Assembly (NCBI GenBank): GCA_020060215.1 | Contig: JAGVAP010000061.1 | Coordinates: forward strand, 23,143-87,142 | Origin: Deltaproteobacteria bacterium | Lineage (GTDB): Bacteria > Desulfobacterota > DSM-4660 > Desulfatiglandales > HGW-15 | DNA: 64,000 bases | Direction of reading: 5' to 3' | Shown: piece by piece, positions 53,772 through 63,649 of the stretch | How the letters are laid out: each line of letters opens with the position of its first letter | How positions within the stretch are numbered: the first letter of the stretch is position 1 | Program-made: the position numbers and the translations under genes | The notes under the pieces: generated by a model | What the model was told of the DNA's origin: nothing | The model's input: only the letters and a program-made list of their open reading frames with translations | The model's database searches: none

Positions 53772-55916
53772 TCATCCCTCCTCCTTGCGCACTTCGCAGA
53801 GCAGCGACTTGAATCCGGGAAAGCCGGAAATGGGGTCCAGGTAGTCCGGCTCGATCAGCAGGTTTACGTCCGCCTCCGGCCATGCATGATAGATGTTGGC
53901 AACCCCCGGCGGTACGACCTCGGTCAGGTTGGCGCGTACCTTGAGCGAACCCCTCGGGGTGGAGAGGGAGACCCGGTCTCCATTGGATATTCCCCTGGAA
54001 GAGGCGTCCTTCGGGTGGATGTCCACGCTCGGGTCCGGGCGCAGGGAGCGCGTCCAGCCCAGCCGGAAGGTCCGGGAGTGCTGGTACATCGGGAGGCGGG
54101 CGCCCGTGGTCAGGATGAGGGGGAATTTCTCGGCCACCTCCGGGGTGGACCGTGGGCCGAGTTGCGGCTCCCGGAAGGTGGGGAGTCCGTCCAGCCCCGC
54201 GCTCTTCAGGAGGGTGGAGCTGAATTCCATCTTCCCCGTGGGCGTGGGAAAGCCGGTTTTGCGGTACTTGGCGTAAGGGGGCAACTTGGCCTGTCTCGGC
54301 CTCAACCCCGCAGGGTGTTTTTTCAGCTCAGCCACGGTGAGCCCGGATGGTTCGAGAATCCAGTCGACCGAAGCCTCATAGCCCTTCTGCATCAACTCGT
54401 CGTCCGGGGCAATGCGGCGGGCCAGGTCGTAGATGATCTCCGCATCGGACCGGGACTGCCAGAGGGGCTCGATCACCGGCTGGGTCCACATGACATGGCT
54501 TTCCACCCACACCTTGAGCTCGCTCCTCTCGAAGGAGGTGCACGCCGGGAGCACCACATCCGAGAGCCTGGCGGTTTCGGTCATGAACAGGTCGACGTTC
54601 ACCAGGAAATCGAGCTTCCTGAGGCTCTCGAGCATGAAGTCCGAACCGGGCCACATGCGGTAGCGCATCCCGAAGCCCAGGAGGGCGCGGACGGGGTAAG
54701 GCTTGCCGCTCCGGATCTGGAAGGGGAGGTGCATGGCCTGGGCCTCTTCCACCAGCTTGGACCAGACCGGATATCTGTCCTGCCCGATGCGGGGGGCCAT
54801 CTGATCCCATGGCCTGGACTGCTCGAACTGCAACTCCCGCGCGGGGAGACCGGCGGGTACGTAGAGCCAGGTGGGCGGCGCAACGTAATTGCCTCCCTTC
54901 ACATCGAAGTTGCCCGTGAGCCCGACCAGGGCAATCAAGGCCCGATGGTTCTGGAGGCCGTTCGTATGATGTACCGTGGGGCTGGCGCTGTTCATCATGG
55001 CCGCGGGCTTGCTGGTAGCGTAGAGCCTTGCCGCGCCGATCATGACGTCGGCAGGGACCCCGGTGATCTCCTCGGTCGCCCGGGGAGTGAAGCGGCCCAC
55101 ATACTCCCTGTACTCTTCGAACCCATGGCTGTAGTTGTCGACGAACTCCCGGTCGTAGAGCCCTTCTTCGATCATGACACGGGCCATCCCCAGTGCAAGG
55201 GCGCCCGACGTCCCGGGGCGGATCCGGAGATGAAAGTCCGCATGGGCCGTCAGCGGGGTGTTCAACGGTCCCACCTCGATGATCTTCAACCCCCGCTCCC
55301 TTGCGTCCAGCAGCCGCCGGACGGCGGAGGTGTTGCTGTGGAACGGGTTGGTGCTCCACACCAGCAGACACTTGGCGTTCGGGACGTCCGGGGGGCCGTA
55401 GTAGCCGTAGTTCAGCTTGGCGGCCATGGCGGTGGCCTGGTAGCAGGTGCTTGACTCGGTGCAGTAGTTGGGGGAGCCGAAGCTGTGGGCCAGCCGCTTC
55501 AGGAACGGTCGCATCCACTTGCTGTAGCCTGCAAAGAAGGCGACCGACTCGGGGCCTGACTCCTCCTTGATCCGGAGGAGCCTCTCTGCGATCGTCTCCA
55601 TGGCCTCTTCCCAGGTGACGGCCTCGAAGTCGCCGGAGCCCTTTTCCCCCCTCCTCACGAGGGGGGTGTGGATGCGATCCTGGTGGTAGATGTACTGCCT
55701 GCTGGCGGCCCCTTTCGAACAAAGGGTTCCCTGGCTGTGGGGATGACCCTTGCTCCCCTCCACCTTGATGATCACCCCGTCCTTCACATAGGCGTCGATG
55801 CCGCAGTGGGAGAAGGGATTGCAGATGGCGCAAATGGTTTTCCTCACCTCGATCCCTGCATCCCCGCCGGGAATCTTGCCGTTTGTCCTGACCTTCAACG
55901 ATGTCCGCTCACCCAT
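53772..55916 (-). CDS. Molybdopterin oxidoreductase, DMSO reductase family, cytoplasmic
   Basis: 714 residues. N-terminal [4Fe-4S] site CAICNPFSHCGIDAYV...CSKG (about 30-70), then bis-MGD domains; the region SPNYCTESSTCYQATAMA likely supplies the Mo-ligand Cys. C-terminal molydopterin-dinucleotide-binding domain (GISNGDRVSLSTPRGSLKV). There is no twin-arginine signal, so it works in the cytoplasm. AAAGGAG precedes ATG 55916. Substrate unknown; relatives include formate dehydrogenase, thiosulfate reductase and acetylene hydratase-type enzymes. The adjoining MetV-like and ferredoxin genes suggest a ferredoxin-linked redox step. Confidence 0.9.
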   Translation of the reverse strand: MGERTSLKVRTNGKIPGGDAGIEVRKTICAICNPFSHCGIDAYVKDGVIIKVEGSKGHPHSQGTLCSKGAASRQYIYHQDRIHTPLVRRGEKGSGDFEAVTWEEAMETIAERLLRIKEESGPESVAFFAGYSKWMRPFLKRLAHSFGSPNYCTESSTCYQATAMAAKLNYGYYGPPDVPNAKCLLVWSTNPFHSNTSAVRRLLDARERGLKIIEVGPLNTPLTAHADFHLRIRPGTSGALALGMARVMIEEGLYDREFVDNYSHGFEEYREYVGRFTPRATEEITGVPADVMIGAARLYATSKPAAMMNSASPTVHHTNGLQNHRALIALVGLTGNFDVKGGNYVAPPTWLYVPAGLPARELQFEQSRPWDQMAPRIGQDRYPVWSKLVEEAQAMHLPFQIRSGKPYPVRALLGFGMRYRMWPGSDFMLESLRKLDFLVNVDLFMTETARLSDVVLPACTSFERSELKVWVESHVMWTQPVIEPLWQSRSDAEIIYDLARRIAPDDELMQKGYEASVDWILEPSGLTVAELKKHPAGLRPRQAKLPPYAKYRKTGFPTPTGKMEFSSTLLKSAGLDGLPTFREPQLGPRSTPEVAEKFPLILTTGARLPMYQHSRTFRLGWTRSLRPDPSVDIHPKDASSRGISNGDRVSLSTPRGSLKVRANLTEVVPPGVANIYHAWPEADVNLLIEPDYLDPISGFPGFKSLLCEVRKEEG

Positions 55917-55938
55917 TGATTCACTCCTTTGCCACCGG

Positions 55939-56646
55939 TCAAAGCTCGTCATTTCCCTTGCCGCCTGCCGCCGGTCGAATTGCCGTGATCTCCGCGTAAC
56001 GCTGGGTCCTGGGGCCGCCGGACCTGTCCAGTGACCAGTCCTTCGGGGGCTGGATCCTCTCGTAGAGGTCCAGCCGGTTCAGGCTGGTCAGCCGGGCGAT
56101 GATCAGGGCCCATCCACAGTCCACGCCATGGCCGATCTCGCATTTCCCTTCCCTGGACCCGCCGCAGGGCCCGTTGAACAACCGTTTGGCGCAGCGTGCC
56201 ACAGGGCAGACGCCTCCGGTGTAGGCCAGGACGCAATCGCCGCAGCCGTAGCACTTCTCCGTCCACACCCCGGGTTCGTCCATCGCACCGAGGAAAGTCG
56301 TGTTCAGGGCCGGAAGGACGGGCGTGTCGGTGAAGACGGAGGAGAGGGTCTGGACCCCGGCGCCGCAGGCCAGGGACAGGATCGCCCCGCAGTCCGGCGG
56401 TGGTTTCAGGAACCCCTTGGCCATGTCACGCTCGCACTGCCTCTCGATCGTCCTCACCTCGAAGGACGGGACTTGCCCCGCGTACAGTCGGGGATCGGAG
56501 AGCTCCCTGGAAAGCCGCGCCGCCTCCTTTTCGCCCCCGGTCAGACAAACCGTCACGCACGTGCCGCAGCCCAGGACAAGGACCTTCCCGTATCCCGTCA
56601 CCAGGGCCGCTACCTCCTCCACGGGCTTGGGCCTTCCTACGATCAA
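55939..56646 (-). CDS. MetV-like protein (MTHFR C-terminal domain family)
   Basis: 235 residues of the 'methylenetetrahydrofolate reductase C-terminal' family (MetV). Features: VLVLGCGTCVTVCLTGGEKEAARL, GAILSLACGAGVQTLSSVF, and the Cys-rich YGCGDCVLAYTGGVCPVARCAKRLFNGPCGG, which bind Fe-S or Zn. In acetogens and sulfate reducers MetV partners the flavoprotein MetF; metF is not in this window. TTG 56646 overlaps the upstream gene's stop as TTGA and follows GGGAGCGGG, so the start is well set. It probably passes electrons between the ferredoxins and the Mo enzyme. Confidence 0.85.
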   Translation of the reverse strand: MIVGRPKPVEEVAALVTGYGKVLVLGCGTCVTVCLTGGEKEAARLSRELSDPRLYAGQVPSFEVRTIERQCERDMAKGFLKPPPDCGAILSLACGAGVQTLSSVFTDTPVLPALNTTFLGAMDEPGVWTEKCYGCGDCVLAYTGGVCPVARCAKRLFNGPCGGSREGKCEIGHGVDCGWALIIARLTSLNRLDLYERIQPPKDWSLDRSGGPRTQRYAEITAIRPAAGGKGNDEL

Positions 56647-57059
56647 CGTCCCGCTCCCTTCGCCGAGTCCCCGGAGCCGAGGGCGTGAAGCCAACCCGTC
56701 ATGGCGGTCTCGCTGCGATGCCGGGGGCAGAGGACTTCCATTTCCTCCTTGAGCCGCTCCGAGATCATCCCTCGCAGCCTTGCCGAGCACACGGGCTCCC
56801 CGCAGACCGAGCAGGGGACGGTGTCCATGGAGACGACACTCTCCCACGTCCCCTGCAGAAACCGTTCGAACTCGACGGCCCCCTCCGGGCAGATGCGCCA
56901 GCAGTGACCGCACCGCGCGCAGAGAAGGGGGTTGTGCAGGAGGGACCTCCTCCCGGCCCGGTCTTCATGACTCAACGCCCTGGCAGGGCAGCTCTGCACG
57001 CAGGCCAGGCACCCCGTGCACTTCTCATTGACCTGAAAATTGGACATCTCCTCTCCCAT
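56643..57059 (-). CDS. Dicluster 4Fe-4S ferredoxin
   Basis: 138 residues: CTGCLACVQSCPARAL (about 14-29) and CARCGHCWRICPEG (about 47-60), then a Cys pair (CSVCGEPVCS) and a helical tail. Carries electrons within the cluster. ATG 57059, or ATG 57047, which directly follows GAGAGGAG. Coupled to the MetV-like gene by a 4-bp overlap. Confidence 0.85.
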   Translation of the reverse strand: MGEEMSNFQVNEKCTGCLACVQSCPARALSHEDRAGRRSLLHNPLLCARCGHCWRICPEGAVEFERFLQGTWESVVSMDTVPCSVCGEPVCSARLRGMISERLKEEMEVLCPRHRSETAMTGWLHALGSGDSAKGAGR

Positions 57060-57273
57060 GAAGAATAAAGCTTCAAACCGCCAATACGCGAAGGACGCAA
57101 AGCAAGACTGGTCTTATCCCCTGCCGGGTAGTTCTCCGGCAGGGGATTGGACCGACTTGCGGTTCGCTTCGCTCCACCCACCCCCACCTGCGCTCTGAAA
57201 AGAGGGGTGGGATTCTTTCTTTCTCTGCGCCCCTGCGTCTCTGCGCGAGACCCGTCCTTTGGGTCTTCGCGGT

Positions 57274-57750
57274 TCAATTCTTGCCCCGCTCCGCTTCCAC
57301 CAGCCTGCGTGAAAAGTCCGGGAGGTGCAACATCCCCGTCTCATGCCGCTCCATGTACAGGAGCGCCCTGGGCTCGCAGACCCGCACGCACTCCGGGGCG
57401 TGTCCGCAGAGGTCGCACTTGAAGGACCTGCCGAGATCCTCGTCGAAACGCATGGCGCCGAAGGGGCATGCAAAGAGGCACATCCGGCATCCGATGCACC
57501 GGTCGTGGCGGATCATGACCCTTTCGTCCTCACCCCTGAAGATGGCCTCCACCGGACATACCTTGAGGCAGGGGGGATCCGAGCAGTGCATACAGAGGAC
57601 CGGGAACCGGAATCCGCCGGGGCTGTCGTTGCCGATCACCCGGATGCAGCTCCAGGACGGGTTGTTCCGGCCCGTCCGTCTCAAGGAGCATGCCTTTTCA
57701 CAATCCAGACAACCGTTGCATCGAGTGGGTTCAAGTGCGATGGATTTCAT
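57274..57750 (-). CDS. Multi-cluster 4Fe-4S ferredoxin, first gene of the redox operon
   Basis: 158 residues with Cys groups CNGCLDCEKAC, CMHCSDPPCLKVCP, CIGCRMCLFACPFG and CDLCGHAPECVRVC, again the DmsB/HycB arrangement with four clusters. It differs enough from the 53.1-kb ferredoxin to be a separate subunit. The leftward sigma-54 activator gene ends 175 bp upstream. No promoter can be placed with confidence. Confidence 0.88.
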   Translation of the reverse strand: MKSIALEPTRCNGCLDCEKACSLRRTGRNNPSWSCIRVIGNDSPGGFRFPVLCMHCSDPPCLKVCPVEAIFRGEDERVMIRHDRCIGCRMCLFACPFGAMRFDEDLGRSFKCDLCGHAPECVRVCEPRALLYMERHETGMLHLPDFSRRLVEAERGKN

Positions 57751-57925
57751 GGTTTTCGTTTCGACAGGCTTTCACCAGGTCGGTGTGCGAGGGCATCCCG
57801 GGGCTTGCCTTCAGCGGTTGTCTTACCACACTGGAAGACCGCAAGTCTATCAGAGAGAGGCGCAACTTGATGTTCATCCATGAAATCGCGATCGCTGCAG
57901 CTTGATCGGCCGCTTCAGCCCGGTA

Positions 57926-59908
57926 CTAGCCCAGGCCGAATTCCCTCATCTTGCGGTAGAGCGTGCTTCTGGCGATATTGAGCTGTCTGGCCGCCCTGGA
58001 GACATTCCCGTCGCACTCGGACAGGGTCGTCTCCACGGCCTTCCTGAAGGTGTTCTGCAGCGACGAAACACCGTGGTCCCGGTAGTTTGGATGCAGGGTC
58101 CTTTCGGGGATATGGATCTTCTGGATCGTATTGCCCTGAGACAGGAGGAGGGCGCGCTCGATGCAGTTCTCCAGCTCCCGCACATTCCCGGGCCAGTGGT
58201 ATCCCTCCAGGATCTCGAGGACCTCCTCGGAAATCCTGGGCCTGGGCATCCCCATCTCTCTGCACAACCGCTTCATGATGTGATCGATCAGGAGCTCGAG
58301 GTCTTCCTTTCTCCGGCGCAAAGGGGGGATGTAGATCTCCACCACATTCAGCCGGTAGTAGAGGTCCTTGCGGAAGTTGTCGTTCTCCACTTCGGCGATG
58401 AGGTCACAGTTGCTGGCGGCCAGGACCCTGACGTCGATCGGAATGGTCCGGGTATCCCCGAGTCGGAGGATCTCATTCTGCTGCAGCACCCGGAGCAGTT
58501 TGGCCTGAAGATCGAGTGGAAGCCCGTTCACCTCGTCGAGGAAGAGGGTCCCCCTGTTGGCCAGCTCGAACTTGCCCACCATGCCTTCCCTGCGGGCCCC
58601 CGTGAAGGCCCCGCCCCTGTACCCGAAGAGCTCCGATTCAATGAGGTCCCGCGGAATGGCGGCGCAGGAGATCGCCACAAAGGGCTCGTTCCTCCTGCCG
58701 CTCTCGTTGTGGATGGCCTGAGCGAAGAGCTCCTTGCCCGTGCCGCTCTCCCCGATAATGAGAACCCGGGAATTGGTCTTGGCCGCAATCCGCGCCAGCT
58801 CGACCTGCCTCAGGAACTCCGGATCCTTTCCCTTGATGTCGGAGAGCCGGTACTTGGCGTAGTTCCCGCCGATCTTCTTGGCGATGCGGATCACCTGGTG
58901 CTTTTCGGCAAGGGTGATGATGGCGCCGATACCATGCCCCGAGGAGTCCCGAATCGGGTCGATCGAGCACATGTAGTTCCTGTGGCCGACAGGGCACGAG
59001 AATCCGATCTCCGTGTCCGAAAAGTAGTTCCGGCTCTTGAATGCGCGCATGAGCGCGGCCTCCGGCCGGATCTCCTGCGCGAGGCTCTTCCCCACCACCT
59101 GATCCGGTTCCACCCCGAGCATGTTGGCGGCCGTCTTGTTGATGTGCGTCGTCCTCAGATTCATGTCCACAGCGATCACCCCGCCCGCAATGGAGTCGAA
59201 CACGAGGCTGAGCATGGAGTTGAGGCGAAGCTTTTCGTCCGACAGCTCCCTCTCGCGGAGCTGGCTCCCGATCGTCTCTGCTGCGGCGGACACAAGGGCC
59301 AAAGTGTGTTTGTGCCGCCCCATGGACCGACCGGAGAGGGTGATCACCCCCAGGATCTCCCCCCTGCTGCCGCGGATGGGGGCCGAGGAGCAGGTCCATG
59401 GGTGAAAGGAGACGTTGAAATGCTCGGCGCCCGTGAGCTGGATGGGTCTCCCCTCCATCAGGCACATGCCGATGGCATTGGTCCCCGCGTGCTCGATGTC
59501 CCTGATGCACCCCGGCTGGTAATAGTTCTGCCCCGCCATCTCCATGATCTCCTTGTCCCCGCCCACGAGAAGGACGCAGCCCGACCGCTCGGAGACGCTG
59601 ACGATGAACCCCGTGTCCCTCACGGAGATCTCGATCATGTCCATCACGGGCCGGGCGATCTCGACAAGGTCCCGGCTCTCCCTGAGGAGCCTTGCCAGCT
59701 CCCCTGCGGGCACCAGTTGCGGAGCGGCGTCGGCGAGCGGATCGATGCCGATCTCAAGACATCTCTTCCAGGAGCGGAGGACCTCCGGCCGGATCTCCGC
59801 GGATGCGGGCTCGCCCTGGATGACGACCTTCTCCCACCCTTGCCTGGCCGGGTCCTCGACGGTATGGGGGTGCATTCCCGATCTGGTCACCAAGCTGATC
59901 TGTTTCAT
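57926..59908 (-). CDS. acoR: AcoR-type sigma-54-dependent activator (GAF-PAS-AAA-HTH)
   Basis: 660 residues. An N-terminal GAF-like sensor (about 60-200, [20 protein letters not shown]), a PAS domain (about 220-330), a sigma-54 AAA+ domain (Walker [15 protein letters not shown], Walker B LFLDEV) and a Fis-type HTH ([21 protein letters not shown]). This is the AcoR/DhaR plan. ATG 59908 with GAGGAG upstream. Opposite lipA lies the dehydrogenase operon with a perfect sigma-54 promoter (61453-61468), the probable target. It could also serve the redox operon downstream. Confidence 0.9.
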   Translation of the reverse strand: MKQISLVTRSGMHPHTVEDPARQGWEKVVIQGEPASAEIRPEVLRSWKRCLEIGIDPLADAAPQLVPAGELARLLRESRDLVEIARPVMDMIEISVRDTGFIVSVSERSGCVLLVGGDKEIMEMAGQNYYQPGCIRDIEHAGTNAIGMCLMEGRPIQLTGAEHFNVSFHPWTCSSAPIRGSRGEILGVITLSGRSMGRHKHTLALVSAAAETIGSQLRERELSDEKLRLNSMLSLVFDSIAGGVIAVDMNLRTTHINKTAANMLGVEPDQVVGKSLAQEIRPEAALMRAFKSRNYFSDTEIGFSCPVGHRNYMCSIDPIRDSSGHGIGAIITLAEKHQVIRIAKKIGGNYAKYRLSDIKGKDPEFLRQVELARIAAKTNSRVLIIGESGTGKELFAQAIHNESGRRNEPFVAISCAAIPRDLIESELFGYRGGAFTGARREGMVGKFELANRGTLFLDEVNGLPLDLQAKLLRVLQQNEILRLGDTRTIPIDVRVLAASNCDLIAEVENDNFRKDLYYRLNVVEIYIPPLRRRKEDLELLIDHIMKRLCREMGMPRPRISEEVLEILEGYHWPGNVRELENCIERALLLSQGNTIQKIHIPERTLHPNYRDHGVSSLQNTFRKAVETTLSECDGNVSRAARQLNIARSTLYRKMREFGLG

Positions 59909-60018
59909 GTGGCTCCAACTCCTCGATGCTCTCGGAGCAAGTCCGTTCACGCTTCGACACTCCGGGGTGGACGGGTCCCTTCGATCCCTCAGGGTGAGCG
60001 GGCCGAACGGCCGCCTCC

Positions 60019-60891
60019 CTACGGGGCCGATATCCCGGCAGAGGCCTCCCTGTAAAGCCGCTCGGCCTCGTATGAGCTCCTGACCAGGGGCGAGCTCGCC
60101 ACCCCGGTGAAACCCATCCGCAGACCGGCGCCCTCGTATTCCGCGAACTCTTCGGGGGGGACATACCGCACGACCGGGTGATGTTCTTTCGAGGGCGCCA
60201 GGTACTGCCCCAGGGTGAGGAGACGGCATCCTGTGCTGCGGACGGCCTGCATGGTGTCGATCACCTCCTGCCTGGTCTCGCCCAGCCCCAGCATGATCCC
60301 TGATTTCGTCACCAGGAGAGGCCGGTGAGCGGACGCCCGTTCGAGCAGCTCCAGGGAACAGCGGAAATCGGCCTGGGGCCTGACCTCCGGATACAGCCTC
60401 GGAACCGTCTCGATGTTGTGGTTGAGCACCTCGGGTCTCGCCTCCAGGACCCTCTCCAGGGCCTCCCGGTTCCCGTGGAGATCCGAGATGAGGAGCTCGA
60501 TACCCATACCGGGCCGGGCCTTTCTGATCGCGGCGACGGTATCGGCGACCTGTCGCGCCCCCCCGTCCGAAAGGTCGTCGCGGGTGACCATCGTGAGGAC
60601 GCAGAAGTTCAACTGCAGCTGGGCGACCGCATCGGCGATCCGGCCCGGCTCGGCCGGGTCGACCGGGTGCACGGAACTCTTGTCCACGGCGCAGAAGGTG
60701 CAGCGACGGGTGCAGCTCGGCCCGAGCAGGAGGAACGTAGCGGTCCCCCGGCCGAAGCATTCCATCTGGTTCGGGCACTGCGCCTCGACACAGACCGTAT
60801 GCAGTCCCCTCCCTTCAACCGCAGCGCGAACCGTGGCGTTGAGGCCGGGGGGAGGCAGCCGCCTCCTGAGCCATTTCGGTTTTGGTTCCAT
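60019..60891 (-). CDS. lipA: Lipoyl synthase
   Basis: Radical SAM enzyme that inserts two sulfurs into octanoyl groups on E2 or GcvH. 290 residues. Auxiliary cluster CVEAQCPNQMEC, SAM cluster CTRRCTFC, and the C-terminal RSSY of VRSSYEAE. ATG 60891 is chosen because the family starts with K.KWLRRRLP. Adjacent to the E1/E2 genes, whose E2 needs lipoyl; lipB or lplA is not seen here. Confidence 0.95.
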   Translation of the reverse strand: MEPKPKWLRRRLPPPGLNATVRAAVEGRGLHTVCVEAQCPNQMECFGRGTATFLLLGPSCTRRCTFCAVDKSSVHPVDPAEPGRIADAVAQLQLNFCVLTMVTRDDLSDGGARQVADTVAAIRKARPGMGIELLISDLHGNREALERVLEARPEVLNHNIETVPRLYPEVRPQADFRCSLELLERASAHRPLLVTKSGIMLGLGETRQEVIDTMQAVRSTGCRLLTLGQYLAPSKEHHPVVRYVPPEEFAEYEGAGLRMGFTGVASSPLVRSSYEAERLYREASAGISAP

Positions 60892-61084
60892 TGAATGCAA
60901 GCGATTTCTCCGATCAGACGGGACGGCCTGCCCGGGGTTTCGCCTGGCAGGCAGCATCTGCAGGATGGCCGATCACTGAGAAGTCCCGGATGTACTTAAG
61001 AACGGTCAAAAGACTGTCCCAGAATAGTACAGGAGAGGAAGGGAATCAAGAGGGACATTGGTCCCTGGTCACCCTTTGAAATCT

Positions 61085-61163
61085 CCACCTCTGGTGGAGG
61101 ACCGGGGAGCCCCCCTCGGGGGGGCCACCTGAGGCCACCCGCTCTGCGGGTGGTGGCTCACTT
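61085..61163. repeat. Composite repeat, second copy
   Basis: In the 682-bp gap 60892-61573. CCACCTCTGGTGGAGGACC and the 43-bp block (61121-61163, GAGGCCACCCGCTCTGCGGG core) match the blocks at 9575-9763 but are closer together here. The rest of the gap contains GGGAC-ATTG-GTCCC (about 61052-61065) and TGTCTC...GGGACA (about 61338), which may be activator sites. Confidence 0.7.
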
Positions 61164-61452
61164 GTCCCTGTGGATATGCGCTCGAGGGTGCCGTGTTCGC
61201 GGGCCGCGTCCCGCTCAACCCGCAACCCGCAACCAACCGCTCATCCCAAACCCACAGGACCGATCACGATGAACAGAGGACAAATGACCGATGACCGGTG
61301 CAGACGATACCGTCTCCCTCCGCCGCGAATCAATACAACTGTCTCGTTTTGGGACACCGAGAACAGACTCCGGATTCAGGCCCCGATCGTGTGGAGAGGA
61401 TATACCCGAAAGATCCTTGCGGCTTACAGGTATTCCCCTACGCATTCCCCTC

Positions 61453-61468
61453 TGGCACATCGATTGCT
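61453..61468 (+). promoter_or_regulatory. Sigma-54 promoter of the acoABC/pdh-like operon
   Basis: TTGGCACATCGATTGCT-type site: TGGCACATCGATTGCT, exact for TGGCAC-N5-TTGCW, with GG-N10-GC. About 105 bp before the E1 alpha ATG, and facing away from the AcoR-type activator gene. Confidence 0.88.
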
Positions 61469-61573
61469 AACACCCGGAGGGGGTGTATCACTGCAGCACC
61501 GGCCCACCCCTTCTCTCAGGCAGGAGCCACGGGGCGGGGAAAACACATAACGGTTTTTTGGGGGAGGAGTTCA

Positions 61574-62548
<975 letters not shown>

Positions 62549-62549
62549 A

Positions 62550-63533
62550 ATGATGAGAGAGCTGACTTATGCCCAGGCGCTCAACGAAGCGCTGAAACAA
62601 TGTATGCAGGAGGATGAGCGGGTCATTCTGCTCGGGGAGGACATCGGCCTCTATGGAGGCATCTTCCAGGTATCGGCCGGGCTCCTCGGCGAATTCGGCC
62701 CCGGCCGTATCATCGACACGCCCATCTCGGAGGCGGGGTTCGTGGGCGCCTGCGTGGGCGCCGCCCTCACGGGGATGCGTCCGGTGGCCGAGATCATGTT
62801 CATCGATTTCACCACCTGCGCCATGGACATGATCATCAACCAGATGGCCAAGATGCATTACATGTTCGGCGGCCGGGGCCGTGTGCCCATGGTCCTCCGT
62901 ACGAATATCGGGGCCGGGCGGGGAACGGGCGCGCAGCACTCCCAGAGCTTTCACGCCTTCTTCGCCCATACCCCGGGTCTCATCGTGGCCACGCCGTCGA
63001 CCCCCCACGACGCGAAGGGGCTCCTGATCGAGGCCATCAAGAACGACAACCCGGTAGCCTTCATCGAGCACAAGAAGCTCTACATCGAGAAGGGCCCGGT
63101 CCCGGAGGAGATGTACCGCATCCCCTTCGGCAAGGCCGAGGTCAAAAGGCGGGGCAGGGACGTCACCATCGTGGCGACCCATGCCATGGTCCTGCGCTCC
63201 CTGAATGTCGCCGGCGAGCTGGCCAAAGAGGGGATCGACATCGAGGTGGTGGATCCCAGGACCGTCGTGCCCCTGGACAAGGAGACCATCCTGGAGTCCG
63301 TGAAGAAGACCGGGAGGCTCCTCGTGGCCGACGAAGGGACCAAGATGTGCGGGGCGGCCGGCGAGATCGCAGCCATGGTGGCCGAGGAGGGGCTGTTCTA
63401 CCTGAAGGCTCCGGTCGCCAGGGTCTGCTCTCCGGACACGCCGGTGCCGTTCTCTCCGCCTCTCGAGAAGGCCTACATCCCTGATGAAAAGAACCTGCTG
63501 CCCGCCATCAGACGCCTGATGGAATACGCATAA
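62550..63533 (+). CDS. acoB: 2-oxo acid / acetoin dehydrogenase E1 beta
   Basis: Second E1 subunit, 327 residues. VILLGEDIGLYGGIFQVSAGL, DTPISEAGFVGACVGAALTGMRPVAEI, and C-terminal VARVCSPDTPVPFSPPLEKAYIPDE are typical. It starts 2 nt after acoA (ATG 62550 or 62553). Together with E1 alpha it forms the active tetramer that feeds the E2 encoded next. Confidence 0.92.
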   Translation: MMRELTYAQALNEALKQCMQEDERVILLGEDIGLYGGIFQVSAGLLGEFGPGRIIDTPISEAGFVGACVGAALTGMRPVAEIMFIDFTTCAMDMIINQMAKMHYMFGGRGRVPMVLRTNIGAGRGTGAQHSQSFHAFFAHTPGLIVATPSTPHDAKGLLIEAIKNDNPVAFIEHKKLYIEKGPVPEEMYRIPFGKAEVKRRGRDVTIVATHAMVLRSLNVAGELAKEGIDIEVVDPRTVVPLDKETILESVKKTGRLLVADEGTKMCGAAGEIAAMVAEEGLFYLKAPVARVCSPDTPVPFSPPLEKAYIPDEKNLLPAIRRLMEYA

Positions 63534-63649
63534 GGAAATTGGCTGCGCAACTTTCCTGCAACGCCTTGCCTGCGGCAAGGCTCTTCATCCCGCTCACAGA
63601 GCGGGCGCCGCATAGAATCGCGGAGCGATTTTGTTAAGGAGGAAGAGCT
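63534..63649 (+). other. Hairpin-containing intergenic leader
   Basis: Two stems, GCCTTGCCTGCGGCAAGGC and CCCGCTCACAGAGCGGG, separate acoB from the E2 gene. They could tune E2 levels or be dispersed repeats. An AAGGAGG site ends the gap. Confidence 0.45.

Noticed and set aside
53886..55454. Open frame of about 522 codons antisense to the molybdopterin gene
   Set aside because: Antisense shadow of a high-GC gene with no independent signal.
57751..57925. Sigma-54 promoter for the ferredoxin/Mo operon
   Set aside because: The best GG-N10-GC word on the minus strand (near 57813-57830) lacks the TGGCAC and TTGC cores.
57902..60055. Open frame of about 717 codons antisense to the AcoR-type activator
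   Set aside because: Composition is that of an antisense shadow (His/Asp/Gly/Arg-rich); no start site, no motif.
59909..60778. N-terminal extension of the AcoR-type activator to 950 residues
   Set aside because: The extension reads as an antisense/other-frame translation of lipA; the GAF-PAS-AAA plan and ribosome site fit ATG 59908.
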